Assembly: GCA_941918925.1 (NCBI GenBank)
Contig: OW799235.1
Location: 50,639,491 to 50,703,490, forward strand
Direction: 5' to 3'
DNA: 64,000 nucleotides
Source of the DNA: Phyto melanocephala
Taxonomy: Eukaryota; Arthropoda; Insecta; Diptera; Rhinophoridae
Shown here: positions 34,398 to 43,363 of the stretch, in pieces
Position numbering within the stretch: position 1 is the first letter of the stretch
Layout of the letters: each line of letters starts with the position of its first letter
Notes under the pieces: generated by a model
Told to the model about the DNA's origin: nothing
Databases searched by the model: none
The model's input: the letters and a program-made list of their open reading frames with translations, nothing else
Made by a program: the position numbers and the translations under genes

Positions 34398-35003
34398 TAG
34401 ACCTTGCGAGTACCTTATGGATATGCCTTGGTGGGGCAGAATAAAACTTTTCACTTGTCGAGTTAAGAAATTGTTTTTTTTAGAATTTTTATAAAACTTT
34501 CCACTTGTTGAGTAACAAATATTGTTTTTATTTTTATAAAACTTTTATATATAATTATTCAAGCCTAAGGTCATACAAAAGTTTTAATTTTTTTTATAAA
34601 AAGCTACTAAAATTAAACAAGCCTAATATAAAAATATAATACAAATTAAAATTAAAAGTTCAAATGTAATACTTTAAAAATACAACAAACACAGGGCATG
34701 GTGTAAAAATAAAAACATTGTTCAACTAATACCATCTTGTTTAGAACACATGTGACATATAATGAAACTGCATAATTGCAAAAATTGCTTTAGCGACATC
34801 TGTGGATCTGTAGCTAAAGGCAACCATTAATTACCTGTGGTAATGACGTGCAAAAAGAATACAGGAAAAACAGATGTTGGTAGATTTCGTACTAACTCAA
34901 TGTTATATGAAATACATAAATCAATTAGAACAAATAATTCTATGTTTCAAATTTCATTAAATACTGAGTTAAATAGTTGATATTTACACACAACATTTGT
35001 AGC

Positions 35004-35075
35004 TCTGATCAAAAGAGTGCTGATGATGAAACCGTAGCTGGTTTCGAAAATGCATTCCACTCAGCTAGTATCGGA
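35004..35075 (+). ncRNA. Hammerhead ribozyme, R type (R1)
   Basis: Outer helix I TCTGAT/ATCGGA, internal loop CAAAA/AGCTAGT, inner helix I GAGTG/CACTC, core CTGATGA, extra T, helix II GAAACC/GGTTTC, loop GTAGCT, GAAA, helix III in AATGCATT, cleavage predicted after UUC. Compared with Q, both strands of the outer helix have changed while pairing is kept, and helix II gains a C-G for a U-G pair. Confidence 0.8.
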
Positions 35076-35505
35076 TGACTAACTTTTCCTAGATATTCTG
35101 TCATTATCACATAGAACTTATAGCCTAATATAAAAATATAATACAAATTAAAATTAAAAGTTCAAATGTAATACTTTAAAAATACAACAAACACAGGGCA
35201 TGGTGTAAAAATAAAAACATTGTTCAACTAATACCATCTTGTTTAGAACACATGTGACATATAATGAAACTGCATAATTGCAAAAATTGCTTTAGCGACA
35301 TCTGTGGATCTGTAGCTAAAGGCAACCATTAATTACCTGTGGTAATGACGTGCAAAAAGAATACAGGAAAAACAGATGTTGGTAGATTTCGTACTAACTC
35401 AATGTTATATGAAATACATAAATCAATTAGAACAAATAATTCTATGTTTCAAATTTCATTAAATACTGAGTTAAATAGTTGATATTTACACACAACATTT
35501 GTAGC

Positions 35506-35577
35506 TCTGATCAAAAGAGTGCTGATGATGAAACCGTAGCTGGTTTCGAAAATGCATTCCACTCAGCTAGTATCGGA
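35506..35577 (+). ncRNA. Hammerhead ribozyme, R type (R2)
   Basis: Second copy, 502 bp downstream of R1, same sequence. Confidence 0.8.
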
Positions 35578-35662
35578 TGACTAACTTTTCCTAGATATTC
35601 TGTCATTATCACATAGAACTTATAGCCTAATATAAAAATATAATACAAATGTTTTATTTTGT

Positions 35663-35706
35663 TTTTCAATATTTCGCTACTCCTTCGTGTAGCATCTTCA
35701 GGAAAT
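35663..35706 (-). ncRNA. Penelope-type short hammerhead variant h1
   Basis: Minus strand, same sense as the PLE ORF: TTTC, core CTGAAGA, one T, helix II GCTAC/GTAGC, GAAA, AUAUU as a minimal helix III, then GAAA pairing back to TTTC. Matches the small PLE-associated hammerhead variants with reduced helix III. Confidence 0.6.
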
Positions 35707-35915
35707 ATCAATTAACAAAAAATTACAGAATTTTCTTTTTGTGTACTAATAATACAAATTTTTGAAACAAATTTCAGAAAAATAAAAAATTTTCATACAA
35801 AAAATTATACACTAAAAAACAAAAATTAGTTACTTATAATTAATTTTTTGTTAATATTTTTTAATTGATTTTTCAAGTTCGAGGTCTTTATAAATATTTG
35901 TTGATTTATTTATTA

Positions 35916-35957
35916 TTCAATATTTCGCTACTCCTTTGTGTAGTATCTTCAGGAAGG
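35916..35957 (-). ncRNA. Penelope-type short hammerhead variant h2
   Basis: As h1 but with one mismatch at the base of helix II (ACTAC/GTAGC) and a three-pair helix I; likely decayed. Confidence 0.45.
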
Positions 35958-36044
35958 AAATTGTGTGTTTTTACAAAATTTTTATATAATTTTATAACAT
36001 AAAAATATTTTTATTATGTTCTTTCCGACCTTATATTATGTAAA

Positions 36045-36133
36045 TGAATTATTTCAAAACAGGCTCAAGGTCAAGTCGCTACAATTTCCTTATTTTCTAA
36101 TAAAACTCGTTAGTGTTTTTATAAGTAGGTATT
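36045..36133 (+). repeat. Left copy of ~89-bp inverted repeat flanking PLE1
   Basis: Contains CAGGCTCAAGGTCAAGTCGC; reverse complement is at 38340-38430. Inverted copies at the two sides of the ORF are usual in Penelope elements. Confidence 0.85.
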
Positions 36134-36145
36134 TGTAGAAATTTA

Positions 36146-36198
36146 TTTTTTCAATATTTCGAGCGCCTACGGTGCTCTTCTTCAGGAAAAAAAGCTAA
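36146..36198 (-). ncRNA. Penelope-type short hammerhead variant h3
   Basis: CTGAAGA, one A, helix II GAGCACC/GGCGCTC (one A-C mismatch), GAAA, AUAUU, and a longer helix I TTTTTTTC/GAAAAAAT. Nearest of the three to the PLE ORF. Confidence 0.6.
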
Positions 36199-36412
36199 AA
36201 ACACAAACAATAATATACAAAAACAAAATTTACATTAATCAAACTATTCATATACATAAATATTGTATTCACAATTATTTAAAAACAATTGCTGACAAAA
36301 CATATACATATATATTATAAATATATTTCACAAATTATTTAGCAAACTAAATAATTAATATAATTTTTGCCTTACATTTGAGTAAAGCCGTCCGTCCGTA
36401 CACGAATAAACT

Positions 36413-38311
36413 TTAATGCTTACTAATGTTTTTATATTTGAATTTGGCAATTATGTGTCTGTATGTATGTGCACAATTCTCAGTGTCTGTTTTGTAATTT
36501 ATCCTTGTGTTCGCGGGAGTATTAATTATATGTAACATCTCTATTATATATCTCTTCTTATAATTGTCTTCTTGTTGTAATATTGTTGTACCATTTATGT
36601 TAGGAGAGTGTCCGCTAATTGCACAATGGGCTGCTAACGCTGTTTTTTGTTCTGTTGTTCCTTTACGTGTTTTGTAATCTGATTTATGTGCAGCTAATCT
36701 CGTTCGTAATTTAGACTTTGTTGTTCCAACATATGTTTTATTACATACATCAGAACCGTTTCCGTTACACGGTATTTTGTAGACTACGTTCGACTTGTCT
36801 AATATATCTACTTTAGATTTATTGTTTGAAAAAACTTCATTTAACGTTTTATTGGTTTTGAGTGCAATGTTTACCTTCTGTTTGTCGAATATATTTGAGT
36901 GTATAATTCTTTCAGAGAATCCAGGGATATGTGTCAATGACTTGAAAATTTTTTCTGATTTTGCTACCAATGTTTTGTTGATGTTAATTTTAGCACTCTT
37001 AATCAAATCTGTTGCCATCTTATCTGAAAAGCTATTTTTACGTAAAATATTTCTTATTTTCTTGACATTTTCTTCATGATATCTTTCATCACTTATTTGT
37101 AGTACCCTTTTTGCAAAATTTCGTGCTGTATTTAATTTAACGTGTTTCGGATGACTTGAAAAGAAATTAATGATTCTCCCTGAAGCAGTTTCTTTTTGGT
37201 ACCAATCTATTGTTATTTTATTTTGTTTACGTATTATGAGTGCATCCAAATATGGTAGTTTTTCGTTGTATTCTAATTCCATAGTAAATTGTATACGTCT
37301 GTGAAAACTGTTAAGAGATTTAAGTGTTTCCTCCACTTTATTTCTCTTGGTTATGCAAAACAAATCATCAACATATTTACTCATAAGTCTTGGTTTGTGA
37401 TCTAAATTTTCCAGTGTTAAATCTAATAACTCTTCCATAACAATGTCCGCAATTACCGGAGATGCTGGTGATCCCATTGGCATTCCCTTTAATTGTTCAA
37501 AAAATGTTTCGTTATATTTAAAATACCTGTTTTCTTTAATACAAAAATTCAAGATGTCTATAAATAAATCTTTTGGTATCTTAGTATGTGTTGAAATTAT
37601 TTCCCACTTTTTCTTTATGATGTCTATTGCTAAATTAACTGGAATACTAGGGAATAATGATACCACGTCAAAAGAAACTAAAACTTCGTCTTCGGAAATA
37701 TCTGCATTTGATAATTTTCTCTTAAACATTATCGCATCTTTTACGTTATATTTCGAGTCTTTCGTCAGGTTTTTTAAAATGTTGATTATGTAACTGCACA
37801 GACCATATGATGGAGATTTAATCGAGGAACAAAAGGGTCTTAACGGCATGCCATCTTTATGTACTTTAGGAAGTCCATATATTCTTGGTGCAATAGCAAC
37901 ATTGTTCACTAATTTGTATTTTTCAGTTGCATCTATTATATTCAGTTTAAATAGTTTTTCTACAAGAGTGTTGTTACGTGTTTGTAATTTTGTTGTAGGA
38001 TCCGTCTTTAGCCGTTTGTAAGTGCACAAATCGTACACAATATTCTTCATTTTGTTCTCATATTCTTCTTTCTCAACTGCTACAGTGGTGTTACCTTTAT
38101 CTGATTTTAATATTAGAATGTTTTTGTTTTCCTTCAAAAATTTTTTCGTCTTACCCACTGTGCTAATTAAATCTCTTTCTCTTGTTGATAGCGATCTTTT
38201 CTTGAGAAAATTGTCCATCGTCATAACAAGTTTTGTTCTTGCTATCTCTTGTTCCTCTATACTTATGTTCGTCTGAATAATGTCCTCTCCATCGGCAATA
38301 CATTTAAACAA
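36413..38311 (-). CDS. Penelope-like reverse transcriptase/GIY-YIG endonuclease
   Basis: Intact 632-codon frame from ATG 38311; the same frame is open about 10 codons further upstream (PIKKQQFPLFKCIADGE), so the true start was lost at the inverted repeat. Penelope RT blocks: LPKVHKDGMPLRP, VSFDVVSLFPSIP, KGMPMGSPASPVIADIVME and YVDDLF (catalytic Asp pair), then LPYLDALIIR. The C-terminal GIY-YIG endonuclease region has VVYKIPCNGNG, a Cys pair, TYVGTTKSKLRTRLAAHKSD and AAHCAISGH. Full-length Penelope proteins are longer at the N-terminus. It reverse transcribes its RNA at a nick made by the endonuclease. Hammerhead-like motifs lie downstream on the same strand. Confidence 0.93.
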   Translation of the reverse strand: MFKCIADGEDIIQTNISIEEQEIARTKLVMTMDNFLKKRSLSTRERDLISTVGKTKKFLKENKNILILKSDKGNTTVAVEKEEYENKMKNIVYDLCTYKRLKTDPTTKLQTRNNTLVEKLFKLNIIDATEKYKLVNNVAIAPRIYGLPKVHKDGMPLRPFCSSIKSPSYGLCSYIINILKNLTKDSKYNVKDAIMFKRKLSNADISEDEVLVSFDVVSLFPSIPVNLAIDIIKKKWEIISTHTKIPKDLFIDILNFCIKENRYFKYNETFFEQLKGMPMGSPASPVIADIVMEELLDLTLENLDHKPRLMSKYVDDLFCITKRNKVEETLKSLNSFHRRIQFTMELEYNEKLPYLDALIIRKQNKITIDWYQKETASGRIINFFSSHPKHVKLNTARNFAKRVLQISDERYHEENVKKIRNILRKNSFSDKMATDLIKSAKININKTLVAKSEKIFKSLTHIPGFSERIIHSNIFDKQKVNIALKTNKTLNEVFSNNKSKVDILDKSNVVYKIPCNGNGSDVCNKTYVGTTKSKLRTRLAAHKSDYKTRKGTTEQKTALAAHCAISGHSPNINGTTILQQEDNYKKRYIIEMLHIINTPANTRINYKTDTENCAHTYRHIIAKFKYKNISKH

Positions 38312-38339
38312 TGGAAATTGTTGTTTTTTTATTGGTAAC

Positions 38340-38430
38340 GCAAATACCTACTTATAAAAACACTAACGAGTTTTATTAGAAAATAAGGAAATTGTAGCGA
38401 CTTGACCTTGAGCCTGTTTTGAAATAACTC
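38340..38430 (-). repeat. Right copy of ~89-bp inverted repeat flanking PLE1
   Basis: Reverse complement of 36045-36133. It cuts into the upstream reading frame of the PLE protein, which is open back to about 38340. Confidence 0.85.
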
Positions 38431-38804
38431 ATTTATAAAAATATTTTATAAACATTACAAAAAATTTTCAAAAAAAGTAGTATTACAAAAATTAACATAA
38501 AAATTATTATATTAAAAATATAACATAACAAAATATTAACATAAAATATTTATTACTAAATTTAAAGCTTGTAGAAATGTTATTTTTTGTGTATTAAATG
38601 CCTATAGTTCTGAGCAACATTATCTGCCTTGAAGTTAATTCTTTGCGTTCCTGGAATATTTATTATCTGTAACATTTCTAACATATATCTAAGTTTGTAG
38701 TTATGTTCAATGGTTAGAAATGATACATTTTAAAAGTTTGGATAGTGATTCGATTTAGAACAATGTGTTGCCAAAGCCGTTTTCAGTGAACTAATATTGT
38801 ATCT
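38431..38804. other. AT-rich gap between PLE copies
   Basis: Left half is AT-rich without features. The right part (38580-38800) is probably the diverged 3' end of the PLE2 GIY-YIG region on the minus strand, in broken frames. Confidence 0.4.
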
Positions 38805-39536
38805 TTACTTTTGGTACGATCTATGTCCAGCTATTCTTGTCTTAAGCTTATTCTTTGTTGTACCTATGTAAACCTTATTACAACTCTCATTATCATTACC
38901 ATTACAAGGTATTTTATATACCACATTTGACATGTCCCACTTATCTATTCTATCTTTTGTCTTACTAAATAGTCTACCTAATGTATTATATGTCCTATAA
39001 GCTATTCCATATCTCTCAGAATCAAAGATTCTAGATTTCCTCAAACGTTCTGAAATTCGCGGTACATAAGTCATAGACTTGTAAATATTCCGTTCTGTCA
39101 TGTCTGAATAACTATCCTTATTACTATTATCATTATTATTACTATTATTATTATTATGATTTTTTCTAAACTGATTTAGCAAACTTTGAACTACTTGAAT
39201 AGGAAAATTGTTGTCAATTAATATCTCCTTAATTGTTTCCCTATTTTCCATATGGAAATCTTTATCACTAATTGTTAATACTCTTTTTATAAAATGTTTA
39301 GCCGTATTCATAATAATCTGTCTGTCATGTTTAGAATAATAATTTATGATTCTCCCCGATGCAGTTGGTTTCTGATACCAATCCACTACTATACTGTTAC
39401 CTCTCCTTATCATTAATGTATCCAAATAAGGGAGTTTCAAACGAACTTCCACTTCCATTGAAAATTTTATATTAGGATTGAATTGATTAAGTGTATCCAA
39501 CATTTCATTAATTGGAGATCCCATTGGAAATCGCAA
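38805..39536 (-). pseudogene. PLE2: Penelope-like RT C-terminal part and GIY-YIG domain
   Basis: 243-codon frame: a PMGSP stub fused directly to NEMLDTLNQF, so the YVDD block is deleted. Then LPYLDTLMIRR, DWYQKPTASGRIINYY, an Asn-rich repeat, and VVYKIPCNGNDNESCNKVYIGTT of the endonuclease. Distinct family from PLE1 but close to PLE3, which lies head-to-head with it. Confidence 0.85.
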
Positions 39537-40570
39537 TACATAGAAGATGATGAAAAATTGATTTCACTAGATGTAGTTTCATTATTCCCAAGTATACCTG
39601 TTGACTTAGCTTTAGATATTGGGACATAAACATGCATTACCTATTAGGAGAGAAGAATTTCCAATTTTAAATATTGTAACAGAGGAGGAAGATTTTATAC
39701 AGACAATACAAAATAAAGAAGAACAGGAAATAGATAGGACAAAATAGACTACAATTATAGATAATAATTTAAATAAAATGAAGTTGACGAATAGAGATAA
39801 GTTTATTTCAGATACAGTAGATGAGACAAGAAAATTCTAAAAGGGAAATAAGGACATTCTTATTTTGAAAGCGGATAAGGGTAATACTAAAGATATTTGA
39901 AGATTTAAAGATAGAATAACGGACCAATACATTGAAGATTATGAAAAATTGATTTCACTAGATGTAGTTTCATTATTCCCAAGTATACCTGTTGACTTAG
40001 CTTTAGATATCATAGAGGACAAATGGAATATGATACAGAAATATACGAAAATAGAGAAAAATATATTTTTGAGAATTATTAAATTTTGTATTGAAGAAAA
40101 TAGATTTTTTTAATATGATGGTAAGGTGTATTTACAAAAAAAGGGATTACCAATGGGATCTCCAGCATCACCAATTGTAGCGGATATAGTTATGGATAAA
40201 TTATTGGACAGTTGTATGGGAAAATTAAGTATTAGACTGAAGATAATAATAAAATACGTGGATGATCTATTTTGCATTGTTCTGAATCTGCAATTAATGA
40301 AATGTTGGATACACTTAATCAATTCTATCCTAATATTAAATTTACAATGGAAGTGGAAGTTGGTTCGAAACTCCCTTATTTGGATACATTATTGATAAGG
40401 AGAGGTAACAGTATAGTAGTGGGTTAGTATCAGGAACCAACTGCATCGGGGAGAATCGTAAATTATTATTCTAAACATGGCAGACAGATTATTATGAATA
40501 CGGCTAAAAATTTTATAAAAAGAGTATTAACAATTAGTTATAAAAATTTCCATATGGAAATAATTAAATA
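39537..40570 (+). pseudogene. PLE3: rearranged Penelope-like RT fragments
   Basis: Plus strand. A short block with SLDVVSLFPSIPVDLALDI (39556-39625) is followed by an N-terminal piece (PIRREEFPI, DILILKADKGNT, with stops), then a second copy of the SLDVVSLFPSIP block (~39955), KKGLPMGSPASPIVADIVMD and KYVDDLFCI (40138-40275), then ASGRIVNYY to ~40560. Stops, frameshifts and an internal deletion leave no usable gene. The duplicated block and opposite orientation to PLE2 point to a local inversion/duplication. Confidence 0.85.
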
Positions 40571-41239
40571 GATATATGACAGTTCTACCCTACCGGGTAC
40601 CTAAGTACCGAATACATTTGTATCCGAGTAATACATCACTATAACTTTAGGGTATTGCCATATGTAAACTATAATATACATTTAGGTTTGTATCTTCGCT
40701 AAACGGTGATGCCATATGGAAATTTTAATATTTATTTAGGTTTGTGCCTTCGCTAAACGGTGTTGCCGTAATGTATTTTAGCAATGCTGCCACAAGATGG
40801 CGCTACATTTTTATATAATTCCTACAACCAGATTAAGATGGCTCTGATGAGATTGTTTATTAATATCAGTATTCTGAGAATAAGCAGTATCATGAACTCG
40901 GCAAGCTGCATCCAGGGGATTAATTCCCTTATCTCCTCTTTCTAAACGCTTTTCAAGTTTTGTTCCAGGTCCACAGTACTAAAAACCGGGTAGGTGAAGT
41001 TCCACTGGTAGTAATTAATTAATTTATTAACTAGTCCTTTTCCGTGCACGGAAGTTTTGCCACTAAATTTATTATTTACATATACAATCATTTATATACT
41101 TCAATAATGGTTTGTACACAGAAAAATAAAAAATAAAAAAATTTAGAAATTAATTACATATTCGTGTGTACACATATATACACTCAGTCATAAAAATGCG
41201 TTTAATAAGACAACATAAAAATATTATAGTAAAAATTTA
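40571..41239. other. Unassigned; LTR-like sequence with ~70-bp duplicated motif
   Basis: TAGGTTTGTATCTTCGCTAA and TAGGTTTGTGCCTTCGCTAA recur about 60 bp apart (40683, 40738), then ACAAGATGGCGC, a TATATAA box near 40815 and GGTCCACAG. It reads like part of an LTR, but no partner copy or clear TG/CA ends were found. Confidence 0.3.
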
Positions 41240-41840
41240 GATTTCCAAGAAAGTAAAAACGGAACTAAACACAGCTGTCTATTGCCAAACTCAATAAGAG
41301 CACTTATAGTTGGACCGTCTAATTGTGGAAACACAAACACAGTTTAATTGAAAGCCCTAATGGATTAAAATTTAAAAATATATATTTATACTCAAAATCC
41401 CTACATCAACCAAAATATCAATCAATCAATCAATATCAATTAATTTCATCTGTAAAGGGTATAGGACTTTATACTTTTTCAGAAAATGAATATGTCGTAC
41501 CACCTCAAGAAGCTAAGTCAAATTCAATAATGATATTTGATGATGTTTCTTGCGAAAAACAAAATAATATTAGATCATACTTTTGTATGGGGAGACATAA
41601 TAATATTGATTCCTTCTACTTATGTCAAACGTATACACACATTCCAAAACATTTAATACGTGATAATGCAAATTTCATAATAATGTTTAAACAAGATGAT
41701 TTAAATTTAAAGCATATTTATAATGATCACGTTGGAAATGATATGAGTTTGACATGTTTTCTAAAATATGCAAAGAATGTTGGAAAGAAAAACATGGATT
41801 TCTAGTAATAAGTAAAGATGATGAAGTCATAATGGACGTT
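41240..41840 (+). pseudogene. Maverick packaging ATPase (FtsK/HerA, A32-like)
   Basis: Walker A appears as LIVGPSNCGNTN, with Asn in place of the invariant Lys, just before a frameshift near 41335. The frame 41323-41805 then gives GLKFKNIYLYSKSLHQPKY, Walker B NSIMIFDDV, YLCQTYTHIPKHLIRDNANF and a C-terminal region that shifts frame again near 41760 (CKECWKEKHGFLVI). In intact Mavericks this enzyme pumps DNA into the capsid. Lysine loss plus two frameshifts make it inactive. Confidence 0.85.
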
Positions 41841-41939
41841 ATAGAAAAGGTTTTGATATATTCATCCAAGTTCAATTGTAAATATTCAGCTATCCAAACT
41901 GAATACATATATATTCTTCTTAATAATTTTGTATACTGT

Positions 41940-42260
41940 AAAGCTGTTTAAAGAGCTGTTTAGCTGTTTTAAGGAGCTGGGGCTCAAATCTCGTTCTGTG
42001 AAACTGTGAAATGAAAAAGTTTTTGTATAGCAAAGGGTATGGTGGCACCATATGATATTACACACAAAAACATTTCATTTCATAGTTTCATAGAACGAGA
42101 ATTGATACCCTGTTTAGCTAGTTTAAGGAGCCGTTTTAGCTGTTCTAGGGACCTGTTTAGCTGTTTTAAGGAGCTGTTTTATTTGTTATAAGGAGCTGTT
42201 TTAGAGAAGCTGTTATAAGAAGCAGTTTAGCTGTTCTACGAAACTGTTTAGTTCTTCCAC
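41940..42260. repeat. GAGCTGTTTTA minisatellite
   Basis: Irregular tandem repeats of TAGCTGTTTTAAGGAGCTGT-like units on both sides of the MITE at 41980-42110. Confidence 0.7.
41980..42110. mobile_element. ~130-bp MITE in the minisatellite
   Basis: Terminal inverted repeats of about 36 bp beginning GGGCTCAAATCTCGTTCT (left) and GGGTATCAATTCTCGTTCT (right, reverse complement), continuing GTGAAACTGTGAAATG. Non-coding. Family not identified. Confidence 0.65.
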
Positions 42261-42301
42261 AATTTAATTTGTTTTGTTTAAAACCACTCTTATTAATAAA
42301 T

Positions 42302-42661
42302 ATGGAAAACGATAATGTATTAAGGGAGTTAGTGAAATCTAGAAAAATTTTGAAAAAGAAATTTGATAGCGTGAAACTTGGAGAAGCAGAAACATATAAT
42401 CAATTAGAAAATACATTTAAACCATTGACAGAACCACTAAAAAAATTAGTTAAATTATCAAATGAGAATTTACTAAAGCCAACAACGACATTGAAACATG
42501 ACAAAACAAAAATGGAAAATATAAAGAATAGCAGCATTATGCCTAGCGAAAGTGTTTTCAAAGAAGAAAATCTCCTGAATGCATCACTTATAACAAGTAA
42601 AATCGACAAAAGTAATAAATATAGTACAGATGAAGACGACGATGAGGTAAATAATGAATAA
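42302..42661 (+). CDS. Maverick accessory protein, Lys-rich helical
   Basis: Frame from ATG 42302 (MENDNVLRELVKSRKILKKK), 119 codons. A helical N-terminal region with SRKILKKKFDSVKLGEAE and TFKPLTEPLKKLVKL resembles small proteins found between ATPase and capsid genes in insect Mavericks, seen by eye only. The C-terminus is acidic (DEDDDEVNNE). The role is unknown in the family; virion or DNA-associated is possible. The gene is open in this copy. Confidence 0.5.
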   Translation: MENDNVLRELVKSRKILKKKFDSVKLGEAETYNQLENTFKPLTEPLKKLVKLSNENLLKPTTTLKHDKTKMENIKNSSIMPSESVFKEENLLNASLITSKIDKSNKYSTDEDDDEVNNE

Positions 42662-42790
42662 TTTTATTCCCAATCATCAAATTGGGATTTTGATTTAACA
42701 AACCTGAATGAAAACATAAATCTTGATACATAAATTTGATTCATCTGTAAGGGGTTTTCAACATTTAAAGAAATAATTAAAAAAAAATAT

Positions 42791-43321
42791 TGTTACAGAT
42801 TTATTTTTTAAGTAGCTTAATTTACATTATAATTTATTTTAGTTGTAGTAGTTTCAGTTACTGTAGTTGTATTTGTATTAGTTTATTTTGCTGGTTGTTC
42901 GAACATGATGTTTGTTATTATGTGTAGCATACTTTTAGGCACTTCTATTATTCGTGTATATTACTTAACGTCTTAATTTAAATGTAACGGTTTTCGAATG
43001 TACTAGAATGTACATACGAGAACTTTGTCGAATGTTACCGAACACCACTATGTTACTATAAATAGCCGAACAACACAGCTAACATGATCAGTATTACAGT
43101 AGAGCTTGTAAGGTGCGTATCAAAGTGTGTTTGATAATAAAAGTGTATAATCATAAGTGTAATAAGTAAAGTGATAGTAAAGCAATCTTTGAGTGTGTTT
43201 AAGTAAATAAAGTGCTCTTAATTTTATAACAAATTTCAACTGTTTTTGATTGCAATAAAAGAACTCAAGAGGTTTATTTAAAGGAAATAATCCAACGTTT
43301 ATAAAAGGTATAAACGTAACA
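42791..43321 (+). repeat. 5' LTR of the gypsy-type element
   Basis: TG...CA boundaries. A TATA box (TATAAATA, 43057-43064) precedes an arthropod initiator-like TCAGT at ~43088. AATAAA-type signals lie at ~43136, 43206 and 43255. Confidence 0.9.
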
Positions 43322-43363
43322 ACTGGTGTCAGAAGTGAAATTGCATTTAAAAAAAAATAATAA

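Larger units (their letters stand above)
34621..35649 (+). repeat. R array: two 502-bp hammerhead units in tandem
   Basis: Units start at 34621 and 35123 (GCCTAATATAAAAATATAAT), with a 25-bp third start at 35625. The two copies are nearly identical. Shared islands with the Q unit (CACAGGGCAYGGTG, ATGATATTTACA-like, and the ribozyme) show a common origin. The array abuts the 3' side of the Penelope-like element but points the other way. Confidence 0.9.
36045..38430 (-). mobile_element. Penelope-like element PLE1
   Basis: ORF flanked by 89-bp inverted repeats, with short hammerhead variants on its 3' side (to about 35660). 5' truncated. Confidence 0.85.

Noticed and set aside
40840..40880. CTGATGAG in the LTR-like region as another hammerhead
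   Set aside because: No GAAA with a helix II partner and no helix I pairing could be found near it.
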